Below are positions 8,833-16,551 of a stretch of 64,000 nucleotides of DNA, piece after piece. Made by a program: the position numbers and the translations under genes. A model generated the notes under the pieces. That model made no database searches and was not told where the DNA came from. It was given only the letters and a program-made list of their open reading frames with translations. The first letter of the stretch is position 1; each line of letters starts with the position of its first letter. The stretch covers positions 96,859 through 160,858 of the forward strand of contig NZ_JAIWPE010000025.1 of the NCBI RefSeq assembly GCF_021028955.1. The letters run 5' to 3'. Source of the stretch: Salipaludibacillus sp. CUR1 (GTDB lineage: Bacteria > Bacillota > Bacilli > Bacillales > Salisediminibacteriaceae).

Positions 8833-9348
8833 ATGTTTGCGCCTGCCACTTTAGATCCAAAGCAGGATAAAAACAAAGAAACCCTTATAGAAGAATATGA
8901 AACGCTTGAATTTCAAATGTTCAGGATGCAGGAAAATATAAAAGAAATCGCTAAAAAGTGGGATATATTAGGGATTGACCAAACTAAAGAAGAAAAATGG
9001 GTAATCGTTTATGCCGCAGATGACGGGAACATCTGTAAAATCATGGCTCACGACTGTGAAACACCCTTTCTCGGTAAGTGGGACTTTTCCATACACGCCC
9101 AATATAAGAATGATCACCAGGTTCATATCGATGATATCCGCGGGGAGGAAAACCGCGGCTTCGGTTCAGTCTGTATGAATTTTCTAAAGGAATATACGAA
9201 GGACAAAAATATCCATACCATTTCTGGAGATATTTCCGAACGCGACTGGGATCACCTGGACAGACTCATTCATTTTTACAAAAAGCACAGGTTCTATGTG
9301 GATATTGAATATGCAGAACAAAAAGGCGCCATTCACTGGCACCCTTAG
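8833..9348 (+). CDS. GNAT-like protein of unknown function
   Basis: A 171-residue acidic protein with a good ribosome binding site (GAAAGGAG) before ATG. Residues 1-50 form a charged helical segment (coiled-coil-like). The C-terminal half resembles a GCN5-related N-acetyltransferase fold: RGEENRGFGSVCMNFLKEY fits the acetyl-CoA pyrophosphate loop plus the following helix, and LIHFYKKHRFYVD fits the last helix and strand of the fold. The classical Q/RxxGxG/A loop is imperfect, so catalytic activity is uncertain. It is transcribed away from the nrd operon. I cannot name a substrate. Confidence 0.65.
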   Translation: MFAPATLDPKQDKNKETLIEEYETLEFQMFRMQENIKEIAKKWDILGIDQTKEEKWVIVYAADDGNICKIMAHDCETPFLGKWDFSIHAQYKNDHQVHIDDIRGEENRGFGSVCMNFLKEYTKDKNIHTISGDISERDWDHLDRLIHFYKKHRFYVDIEYAEQKGAIHWHP

Positions 9349-9385
9349 ATAATATATGACGAGGGAGGAGGCGAGCATTTGGGCC

Positions 9386-9481
9386 GGTCTCTCTTTTTAC
9401 CTTTCGACTCTCCGCTGCTGCCATTCGGGCATAAGCGACGCTCTCTTTTTACCTCTCGACTCTCTGCTGCTGCCACTCGGG
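9386..9481. repeat. tandem direct repeat, two 41-bp units 52 bp apart
   Basis: Two copies (9389-9429 and 9441-9481) begin CTCTCTTTTTACC and end CTGCTGCCA-TCGGG or CTGCTGCCACTCGGG, differing at 3 of 41 positions by eye. They fill the gap between two convergent genes. Only two units exist, so this is not a CRISPR array. Each unit has a T-rich start, but I see no strong hairpin. The origin is unknown and looks like a local duplication. Confidence 0.85.
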
Positions 9482-9491
9482 TTAGTCACTT

Positions 9492-10388
9492 TCAAAGGAC
9501 CTCGCCTTTATTTTCGCTGAACTGAAAGCCAACTGCTTCAAGCTTTTCCTCCAGCTTCCTGTAATACTCGTCAGACAGTCTGCCTTTTGCCCCCCGCATA
9601 ATTTCTGTCGCATAGTGTTCCGGCGGCGCTGAACAAGGCTGTTTATTAATGACTGTGAACGTGAGAACATTTTCGTGTATTTTTCCGTTTATTTCAACAT
9701 CCACAAAAGTTGGCCGATAATTGTTTGAATAGACACCTTCTCTTTTAAAAAGGTAGTCCACGGCTTCCTTTGAAAGGGTATAAACTATTCCTTCTACGTA
9801 ATCATCATCTGTTGTTTCTATAATATTTGCCCTGGCACCATCTGGCCGGGGGATAGAATAAGCAAAACTGTAATTCATCACTTTACCGGTCTCTACATTT
9901 TTTGAAAAATGGTCAAGCATTCCTGCTTTAGTAATCCTTTCCGTATCCATGCAGGAGCCGTAAGCAAAATATTTCACCTCATTTAAAGATTTAGACCATC
10001 GGTCAACTTTCCAATCCTGAAAAGGCACTCGCTCTTTAAGGGTCTCTTTATGAGACTCATTTAATATATAAACCCAAGTTTTCACAGGGCTGCCTTCTGT
10101 CTCCACTTCCATCTCTGCCCTGTCGTAAAGGTTGAGTTCTTTCCCTTGACGAAACCCCTCAAGTACATCTAATGCAGCTAGTGTTTCTTTGGTAATTTCA
10201 TAGATTTCACCGTAAACGTAATCGTGCCCTTCAAGAACAAAAGCCGGGTATCCTTTTCCGGTGTCATAGAGAGATCCTCTTATTCTGGCCTGCTGGTAAA
10301 CACGGCGTGAGTTTTTTAATAAGTAGTGGTTGCTTTCTCCCTGCCTTAACGTGCCATAGACAAAAACAAAAGATTTACTCGTATTCAT
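9492..10388 (-). CDS. two-domain gamma-glutamylcyclotransferase-like protein
   Basis: A tandem protein of the AIG2/GGCT fold. Domain 1 (about residues 1-130) opens with the signature FVFVYGTLRQGESN. Domain 2 (about 138-290) opens with VKYFAYGSCMDTERI. The YGTLRxGxxN and YGS(N/C)M loops bind the substrate's gamma-glutamyl or amine part in this superfamily, which cyclises gamma-glutamyl compounds or releases amines from gamma-glutamylamines. In domain 2 the usual YGSNM asparagine is replaced by cysteine, which also occurs in some Bacillus relatives. The gene has AGGAGG seven bases before ATG. It appears monocistronic, and the substrate is not inferable. Confidence 0.86.
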   Translation of the reverse strand: MNTSKSFVFVYGTLRQGESNHYLLKNSRRVYQQARIRGSLYDTGKGYPAFVLEGHDYVYGEIYEITKETLAALDVLEGFRQGKELNLYDRAEMEVETEGSPVKTWVYILNESHKETLKERVPFQDWKVDRWSKSLNEVKYFAYGSCMDTERITKAGMLDHFSKNVETGKVMNYSFAYSIPRPDGARANIIETTDDDYVEGIVYTLSKEAVDYLFKREGVYSNNYRPTFVDVEINGKIHENVLTFTVINKQPCSAPPEHYATEIMRGAKGRLSDEYYRKLEEKLEAVGFQFSENKGEVL

Positions 10389-10660
10389 TTTGCGCCTCCT
10401 GGTGTATTAATAATATTATCAACTGTCTCCAGCTAAAATTCTTCTTTATACTCTAACATATATATGTATGCAGTAAAGGCAAGTGCACCATCTTCCTGAA
10501 AACCAGCAATAGTACGAGTAACATGATGCCCTACTGTGACTGACCGTGAACCGCAGTTCAAATTTAAATAACTATTAATCTTCTTATTTAGTTTACATAA
10601 TAAAAATATAATAACTTCATGCTGCTCGTTGTGTGATTCGTTTTTTTCTCAGGATAAAAA
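10389..10660. other. intergenic region between adhE terminator and the GGCT gene
   Basis: Together with the adhE terminator, this gap of about 330 bases separates two minus-strand genes. It should hold the promoter of the downstream cyclotransferase gene, but I cannot place one with confidence. A minus-strand reading frame without a start codon crosses 10440-10640; it reads partly like coding sequence but has no start and no ribosome binding site. I regard this stretch as non-coding. Confidence 0.4.
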
Positions 10661-10686
10661 GAACCCAACAGCTGACTGTTGGGTTC
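10661..10686 (-). terminator. intrinsic terminator of adhE
   Basis: A perfect 10-bp stem (GAACCCAACA with TGTTGGGTTC) has a 6-base loop and is followed on the minus strand by TTTTTATCC. It lies about 30 bases past the adhE stop codon. Confidence 0.92.
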
Positions 10687-10718
10687 AAACTAAGCTTTAT
10701 AAACTTAACGTATTTTAC

Positions 10719-13322
10719 TTAAACACCTTTATAAGCTAAACGGTAAATTTCAGCTAATTCTGAGACTAAAGGCAGTTTAGGGTTTGCTGTTGTACACTGG
10801 TCTTCAAAAGCACGGTCAGCAAGAAGGTCTACTTTTTGTTCAAAATCTTTTTTGTCAATACCGCAAGCTTCAATACTCATAGGAATGTTAAGCTCTTTGG
10901 CTAACTTAATGACCGCCTGGACGAGACTTTCTACTCCTTGCGCTGTATCTTTTGCTGGTAAACCAAGCATTCTCGCAATTTCTGCATAGCGCTCATCGGC
11001 CCGGAAGTGGTTATACTTAGGGAACGCCGTGAACTTTGTTGGTTTTTCAGCATTGTAACGGATGACATGCGGCATTAAAATGGTGTTGGAACGTCCGTGT
11101 GCAATATGGAATTCAGCACCTAATTTATGCGCAAGGCTGTGATTGATGCCCAGGAAGGCATTTGCAAACGCCATACCTGCGATCGTGGAGGCATTATGCA
11201 TTTTTTCACGAGCCAGTTCGTCATTTCCATTTCGATAAGCTTTAGGCAGGTATTCAAATACTAGCTGAATAGCTTTGATAGCAAGTCCGTCAGTATAATC
11301 GTTGGCCATAACTGATACATAAGATTCGATGGCGTGAGTGAGAACATCCATCCCTGTGTCGGCAGTAACCGAAGGCGGCACTGATTTCACGTAAACCGGA
11401 TCGATGATCGCCACATCAGGTGTCAGCTCGTAATCGGCCAGCGGATACTTTACATTATTTTCTTTATCTGTAATGACAGAGAACGATGTAACTTCTGAGC
11501 CTGTTCCTGAAGTTGTCGGTATAGCTACAAATTGCGCTCTGTTTCCAAGTTTAGGATATTTAAAGACACGTTTACGAATATCAAGGAACTTCTGTTTCAG
11601 CCCGTGGAACTCAAGGTCCGGGTGCTCATAGAATACCCACATGCCTTTTGCGGCATCCATGGCCGAACCGCCACCTAAAGTAATAATGACATCCGGTTCA
11701 AATTGTTTCATCATCTCTGCCCCTGCCATAACCGTTTCAATTGACGGATCCGGCTCTACATCTGAGAAAACTTCATATTGAACACGGTCCTGGCGTTTAT
11801 TCAAGTAATATAATACTTTATCGACATATCCCATTTTCACCATGATCTCATCTGTAACGATCATAGCCCGGGAAATGTTAGGCATTTTTTCTAAATACTG
11901 TGTGGCATTCTTTTCAAAAAATACTTTTGGCGGAACTTTAAACCATTGCATATTGTTTTTTCTCTTTCCTATTTTTTTAATATTTACGAGGTTAATCGTA
12001 CCTACATTTTGAGACACTGAATTGTGCCCGTAAGAACCGCACCCAAGTGTCAGGGAAGGAATATACCCGTTATAAATATCCCCGATGGCTCCTTGAGAAG
12101 ACGGTGAATTTGAGATAATTCGCCCTGCTTTCATCTGAAGGCCGAAATCACGGATCACATCATCATCTCCGGAATGGATGACCGCAGAGTGCCCAAGGCC
12201 TCCAAAGTGAAGCATTTCATCAGCTCGTTTGAAGCCTTCTTCCCGGTTTTTAACTTTGAAGCACGCAAGCACAGGGCTGAGCTTTTCTCTGGAGAGTGGA
12301 GACTCAGGACCTACTGTTTTCAGTTCAGCAATAAGAATCTTAGTTTTTTCATTAACCTTTACGCCTGCCATCGCTGCTATTTCCGCAGCTGGTTTCCCGA
12401 CAATGTGAGGGTTAACGGCGCATGTGTCTTCATTGATCACAAGCTTCTCTACTTTTTTACGCTCCTCATCAGTCAGGAAGTGGCAATTATTAGACTGTAA
12501 TTCTATCTTTGTTTCTTCATAAATTTCTTTATCTATAATAACCGCTTGTTCAGATGCGCAGATCATCCCGTTATCAAACGTTTTAGACAAAATCAAGTCA
12601 TTAACTGCCTGTTTAACATTTGCACTTTTTTCTATATAACAAGGTACGTTACCCGGTCCAACTCCAAGAGCAGGTTTTCCTGTGCTGTAAGCTGATTTCA
12701 CCATTCCTGCTCCTCCAGTGGCGAGCACGACAGCGACTCCCGGGTGGTTCATTAACTGTTGTGTTCCTTCAATAGAAGGTTTTTCAATCCATTGAATGCA
12801 GCCTTCAGGCGCTCCTGCCTTTAATGCCGCCTCGTACATGATTTCAGCCGCTCTGGCACTGCATTTCTGTGCAGATGGATGAAAAGCAAAGATGATTGGA
12901 TTTCTCGTTTTTATAGAAATAAGAATCTTAAACATCGTAGTTGAAGTTGGATTGGTGACTGGTGTCACTCCTGCAACAACACCGACAGGCTCAGCAATTT
13001 CTATCATTTCTTCATGTTCATTCTCGTGGATAACTCCAACTGTTTTATCATATTTTATCGCGTGATAGATATATTCTGTTGCAAAAATGTTTTTAATGAT
13101 TTTGTCCTCGTAGACACCTCTTTTTGTTTCCTCAACAGCCATCTTGGCAAGAGGCATGTGCTGGTCCAGCCCTGCAAGAGCCATTTCTTTAACAATGTGA
13201 TTAATCTGGTTCTGGTCAAAGTGCATAAATTCCTTGTGCGCCTTTTGCCCTTTTACTACCAGATCATTAACCATAGAAGCAGCGTCATCAGCTTTTTTTA
13301 ATTGCTTTTCATTTACAGCCAT
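10719..13322 (-). CDS. adhE: bifunctional acetaldehyde-CoA / alcohol dehydrogenase AdhE
   Basis: Fermentation enzyme that reduces acetyl-CoA to acetaldehyde and then ethanol, regenerating two NAD+. The N-terminal aldehyde dehydrogenase domain (about residues 1-440) carries the catalytic cysteine in FDNGMICASEQ. The C-terminal iron-dependent alcohol dehydrogenase domain (about 455-867) shows the NAD motif GGGSAMDAAKG and iron-ligand histidines in GINHSLAHKLGAEFHIAHG. At 867 residues it has the typical length. ATG at 13322 sits 8 bases after GGAGG; the ATG at 13328 would be too close. The gene is monocistronic and has redox-type operators at 13342-13357 and 13447-13462, pointing to induction when NADH rises or oxygen falls. 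Confidence 0.97.
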   Translation of the reverse strand: MAVNEKQLKKADDAASMVNDLVVKGQKAHKEFMHFDQNQINHIVKEMALAGLDQHMPLAKMAVEETKRGVYEDKIIKNIFATEYIYHAIKYDKTVGVIHENEHEEMIEIAEPVGVVAGVTPVTNPTSTTMFKILISIKTRNPIIFAFHPSAQKCSARAAEIMYEAALKAGAPEGCIQWIEKPSIEGTQQLMNHPGVAVVLATGGAGMVKSAYSTGKPALGVGPGNVPCYIEKSANVKQAVNDLILSKTFDNGMICASEQAVIIDKEIYEETKIELQSNNCHFLTDEERKKVEKLVINEDTCAVNPHIVGKPAAEIAAMAGVKVNEKTKILIAELKTVGPESPLSREKLSPVLACFKVKNREEGFKRADEMLHFGGLGHSAVIHSGDDDVIRDFGLQMKAGRIISNSPSSQGAIGDIYNGYIPSLTLGCGSYGHNSVSQNVGTINLVNIKKIGKRKNNMQWFKVPPKVFFEKNATQYLEKMPNISRAMIVTDEIMVKMGYVDKVLYYLNKRQDRVQYEVFSDVEPDPSIETVMAGAEMMKQFEPDVIITLGGGSAMDAAKGMWVFYEHPDLEFHGLKQKFLDIRKRVFKYPKLGNRAQFVAIPTTSGTGSEVTSFSVITDKENNVKYPLADYELTPDVAIIDPVYVKSVPPSVTADTGMDVLTHAIESYVSVMANDYTDGLAIKAIQLVFEYLPKAYRNGNDELAREKMHNASTIAGMAFANAFLGINHSLAHKLGAEFHIAHGRSNTILMPHVIRYNAEKPTKFTAFPKYNHFRADERYAEIARMLGLPAKDTAQGVESLVQAVIKLAKELNIPMSIEACGIDKKDFEQKVDLLADRAFEDQCTTANPKLPLVSELAEIYRLAYKGV

Positions 13323-13341
13323 TTTCATTTCCTCCTCTTTA

Positions 13342-13357
13342 TGTGAATCATTTCACA
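13342..13357. promoter_or_regulatory. Rex/Fnr-type operator, adhE proximal site
   Basis: TGTGAA-TCAT-TTCACA is a perfect palindrome. It fits both the Rex core (TTGTGAAN4TTCACAA, flanks not matched) and the Bacillus Fnr consensus TGTGA-N6-TCACA. It lies between the likely adhE promoter and the start codon, just upstream of the ribosome binding site. That position suits repression by Rex more than activation by Fnr. Confidence 0.8.
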
Positions 13358-13408
13358 TAATATCTTAAAAAAATTTGTTTTTTCTTGAGGTGTTTTGTTT
13401 ACAGGTTC

Positions 13409-13414
13409 ATTATA
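13409..13414 (-). promoter_or_regulatory. probable adhE -10 element
   Basis: Minus-strand TATAAT lies about 87 bases before the adhE ATG. A weak -35 (TTTATT, 13432-13437) is 17 bases upstream. A poor -35 is usual for promoters that need an activator, which fits the operator just upstream at 13447-13462. Confidence 0.55.
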
Positions 13415-13446
13415 GCGTGAGGAAAAAGAAAAATAAATGAACAAAT

Positions 13447-13489
13447 TGTGAAGTATTTCACATTCACAATGATACCGTATTCATTGTGA
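13447..13489. promoter_or_regulatory. upstream Rex/Fnr-type operator and adjoining inverted repeat
   Basis: TTGTGAA-GTAT-TTCACA (core palindrome 13447-13462) is followed at once by a second perfect 9-bp inverted repeat, TCACAATGA (13464-13472) and TCATTGTGA (13481-13489). The first centres about 52 bases upstream of the inferred adhE start point. The second repeat uses the same TTGTGA/TCACAA half-sites in outward arrangement. The cluster lies between divergent adhE and the membrane-protein gene at 13655, so it could serve both. Confidence 0.7.
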
Positions 13490-13654
13490 CCTTTTAATGA
13501 CAAATAAAAAATCCAGTTGATTTTTCGTAAGGTTTTAAAGATTTGCCCATAAATTTAACATTATTGTAAAACAATTATTTTAAAGGGTATTTACCTGAAC
13601 CCTTTAATAGGATAAGATGTTCTTCGGTAAAAAAAATTAATAAGGGGTTGTAGT

Positions 13655-15193
13655 ATGGACATTGCAGAACAAATTACCAGTTTACAGCTATTAAACCAGT
13701 TTTGGATATTATTATTCTTCCTTATACCTATGGTTATTATTTCAAGGACTGTAGTAGCTGGAACGAGATATTCGCCTATTCTTATTATCGTTATTTTCGG
13801 GTTGTCACTTGGGTATATCCTCGTTTTAAGTGATGTGGGGACTCCTGGGCTGGGAGAGTTCCCTTTCGTCAACCTGATGGCTGGTACCACCATTATTGCA
13901 TTAACGGTATCTTTCTTTGTGGGGGGCCAGGAATTGAGGAAAATTCTTGGTAATAAGGAAGAAGAAACAGACAGTATGGTTGTGCCATCCGAAGAGGAAA
14001 CTGTATTAGGGACTACAAGAACCCAATTTATTTTCATTTTACGTTCATTTTTTCTCCTGCTGGGAATTGAAGGGTTATCGAGAATGATTCTTGGGACCGG
14101 CCAGGATAAAATGCTAAGCACGTATTACCCTCTGATTGCTTATATAGGTCTTGTCTGTGCGATTATATTTATTGATAATAAAGCGCGTATTACAGACAAA
14201 CGCCTTTACATTCGCAAAGGATTGCTCGAAATTACAGCGATTCTTGCTGTGCTGTTACTTTCTTATCATGTTGCTCAAATTGTACAGCCGCTTATAGCGC
14301 TTCCGCAAATATTCTTTGCGATGATGATCGCAGCAGGACTTGGAGCGGTGCTCTACCGCTGGACTTTCGGCCCTACTATCCGTGCTCTGTTATTTGGAGG
14401 AATTCCTGTGGTATTAGCGGCAAACTTTATGGTGGGGGGCTCACGAGTAGGTGAAGCGTTCACCATTGACGGTATGAATGCCGTACTTGCTTACGGGTTT
14501 TTCGGACAGTTACTGTGGATGTTCGGAGGAATTGCATTACTAATGTATTTTGCAAGAACTTCTCATGCCCGCAACCTGGCACCGGGAATGGCAGGCGCCC
14601 TTTCCCACTCCGGGTTAACCGGAGCATGTACAGCCGGCGACTTTGGAAATACAGCTGCAAAACGGGCTCCGATCATGATTAATATTCCGTTTTTTGGCCA
14701 TATTTTTGTTTTCTCAATCCTGGCTATCAGTGCAGACAGAGGCAGCTTGTGGCTTTGGCCGTCTTTCATACTAGTAACCATTGGTGTGGTTTTAACGGTG
14801 CTCTCTTTAAGAAATTTAAGAGCAGCTAATGGCAGCGATAAAAAAGAAGTCAATGCTTTAATGCAGTTTTCTTTCGGCTGGCAGATCTGTGCTGTATTTG
14901 GAGGGCTCACCATGCTGAGCTTAAGCGCCATGGCAATGGATTATGGAGCAATGGCCCAGGCGAGCGCCATTTCGCATTTCGGTTTATTTGCCGCCATTCA
15001 GGAAGGTATGTTCGGCAATGAGGCTGCTTTATTAATTCCATTTATTTTCTCTATGCCGTTTCTTGTCCATCCTTTAGTCTTCTATATGTTTGGTAAAGCG
15101 ATGGATAACGATGGAGAAATGCCTGTTAAGCCGGTTTATATCATGGCATTAATTGGTGTCGTTGGCATTACAGCTGCATTACTTATCTTCTAA
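13655..15193 (+). CDS. polytopic membrane protein of unknown function
   Basis: A 512-residue integral membrane protein with about 12-14 hydrophobic segments and a charged loop near residues 95-120 (rich in E, D and S). Conserved-looking glycine-rich loops include MAGALSHSGLTGACTAGDFGNTAAKRAPIM split around residues 308-340, and GLFAAIQEGMFGNEAA near residue 445, which recall re-entrant loops of ion-coupled carriers. I do not recognise the family and assign no substrate. The ribosome binding site is AAGGGG before ATG. It is divergent from adhE and shares an operator-rich intergenic region, so co-regulation by redox state is possible. A hairpin terminator follows. Confidence 0.8.
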   Translation: MDIAEQITSLQLLNQFWILLFFLIPMVIISRTVVAGTRYSPILIIVIFGLSLGYILVLSDVGTPGLGEFPFVNLMAGTTIIALTVSFFVGGQELRKILGNKEEETDSMVVPSEEETVLGTTRTQFIFILRSFFLLLGIEGLSRMILGTGQDKMLSTYYPLIAYIGLVCAIIFIDNKARITDKRLYIRKGLLEITAILAVLLLSYHVAQIVQPLIALPQIFFAMMIAAGLGAVLYRWTFGPTIRALLFGGIPVVLAANFMVGGSRVGEAFTIDGMNAVLAYGFFGQLLWMFGGIALLMYFARTSHARNLAPGMAGALSHSGLTGACTAGDFGNTAAKRAPIMINIPFFGHIFVFSILAISADRGSLWLWPSFILVTIGVVLTVLSLRNLRAANGSDKKEVNALMQFSFGWQICAVFGGLTMLSLSAMAMDYGAMAQASAISHFGLFAAIQEGMFGNEAALLIPFIFSMPFLVHPLVFYMFGKAMDNDGEMPVKPVYIMALIGVVGITAALLIF

Positions 15194-15208
15194 AAATCAT
15201 TTTTTCTA

Positions 15209-15234
15209 TTCCGCCTGTGTTAAAACAGGCGGAA
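15209..15234 (+). terminator. intrinsic terminator after the membrane-protein gene
   Basis: TTCCGCCTGT pairs with ACAGGCGGAA around a 6-base loop, followed by TTTTTA. It abuts the stop codon of the convergent gene at 15238. Confidence 0.88.
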
Positions 15235-15237
15235 TTT

Positions 15238-16188
15238 TTATATAAATGAAGGATTTTTTCTCTTCGCTGCTTTAATCATCATGCTAACCGTAATTAATTT
15301 CTGAATAAAATATTCAAGATCCGCTGAACTGTAATCGTTAAGAAAGAAAGAATGATTATATTGAAGACCCCATTTTTCAAGCAGAACATCCATTCTTTGG
15401 ACATCCTTTTCAGTAACCTTCTCATCTGATACTGGTATTTCAGTAACAAACAAGCCTTTCTTCCAGTCAATGCATTCCTGCAGATCAACTCCTGCGATAG
15501 GCTCAGTATGTTCAGGCTGAACGGCTGCATTAGTTATTTCATCAAGGTATACAGTCAGATACCTGGGGATTTTTATGTCAGAAGGCGAATCCTCATATTT
15601 TAATACAAGCGATCCTTCGTATTTGAGCTTATGTCTGTAGTAAATTTGGAAAAGCCTTTTTTTATAACTGTCTTCCTTTTCTTCCATGAATGAGGATTCC
15701 TGCCCTGCTGCCAGAAGCACGAACTCATGCCAGCTCGTATTGAGATCTGTCCGGAATAACCCTTCCCCAAAGACAATTAATGCATCACTGTACTCAGATT
15801 TTACACCCTTATTTTGCAATGCGGTGCTATTCTGAGCTTTTTCTGTTAAATGTTGTATCTTTCTTTCGTCTAACTGAATCCATCTTAAATCCAGATTATC
15901 CAGCATTATTTTGTGGTGTTTATCTATTTTAGGGCTGGCGATGCAAAAACAGAAATTTTCGCTGTCTTTTATCTTCCTTGACATATCATCAAAAAAGGTA
16001 CCAAGCTCGCTTGCTGTTATCCCTTCATAAAAAAAATATACAATCCATTCTTTCTTTTTTTCATCTTCATATATCAGTTGAGTTAATTTTTTAGTGTATG
16101 ATGAAAAAGATTTTTTAAAAGTAATAGATGAATCAATCAGTTCGGGATGTTTTTTCATAAGATGAATAAGGTCGTGGTTAGTGATCAT
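15238..16188 (-). CDS. conserved-looking protein of unknown function (316 aa)
   Basis: A soluble, charged protein with no signal peptide, membrane span or motif that I know. It begins MITNHDLIHLMKKHPEL behind AAAGGATG. The mix of alternating strands and helices (for example KEWIVYFFYEG, FCFCIASPKID) suggests an alpha/beta fold. The C-terminus is lysine-rich (KAAKRKNPSFI). Codon use by eye looks like its neighbours, so nothing indicates recent transfer. It stands alone between a convergent membrane-protein gene and a divergent ABC-F gene. No function is proposed. Confidence 0.75.
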   Translation of the reverse strand: MITNHDLIHLMKKHPELIDSSITFKKSFSSYTKKLTQLIYEDEKKKEWIVYFFYEGITASELGTFFDDMSRKIKDSENFCFCIASPKIDKHHKIMLDNLDLRWIQLDERKIQHLTEKAQNSTALQNKGVKSEYSDALIVFGEGLFRTDLNTSWHEFVLLAAGQESSFMEEKEDSYKKRLFQIYYRHKLKYEGSLVLKYEDSPSDIKIPRYLTVYLDEITNAAVQPEHTEPIAGVDLQECIDWKKGLFVTEIPVSDEKVTEKDVQRMDVLLEKWGLQYNHSFFLNDYSSADLEYFIQKLITVSMMIKAAKRKNPSFI

Positions 16189-16551
16189 ATAAACATCCTT
16201 TCTTCTCCCCCACGTTCTAACACCTTAAATATATTGCCGTTTTTACTACCGGTTAAACCTTATATGCTTCCTTAATTTTCTAATTATTTAAAAATTTTAC
16301 TTCCAGAAAACAGAGTTACTAACTTCGCCGCATCGGAATCTCCCCATAATAAAGCTGGATCCTTTTTAAAGCGCTTTATAAAAGAAATTCTTGAAGTCCC
16401 TTGCTTCAAAACTCCCGATTTATGAATGTATAACAGTATAAGCATTCGATATTGTCTATATGACATCAAGATTCTTTGAGCAGAAACTCGTAATTATACT
16501 CTATTGATGTTATAATTTTCAACGTAATTTAACGAAGAGGATGAGATAAAC
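16189..16551. other. divergent promoter region upstream of the ABC-F gene
   Basis: About 360 AT-rich bases separate the 316-residue protein gene from the ABC-F gene. A 61-codon minus-strand frame lies within it (16284-16469), but it has no ribosome binding site and no recognisable content, so I do not call it a gene. Promoters for both flanking genes should lie here. I see no attenuator-like leader peptide of the kind found before antibiotic-resistance ABC-F genes. Confidence 0.4.

Noticed and set aside
9386..9481. CRISPR array
   Set aside because: Only two direct copies with a short 11-bp gap and no spacer series or cas genes.
10440..10640. Minus-strand frame of about 60 codons in the adhE downstream gap
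   Set aside because: No start codon or ribosome binding site; composition alone is not enough to call a gene fragment.
13591..14121. 176-codon minus-strand frame inside the membrane-protein gene
   Set aside because: Antisense shadow of a well-supported transmembrane coding sequence.
16284..16469. 61-codon minus-strand frame before the ABC-F gene
   Set aside because: No ribosome binding site, no recognisable sequence, and it fills a divergent promoter region.
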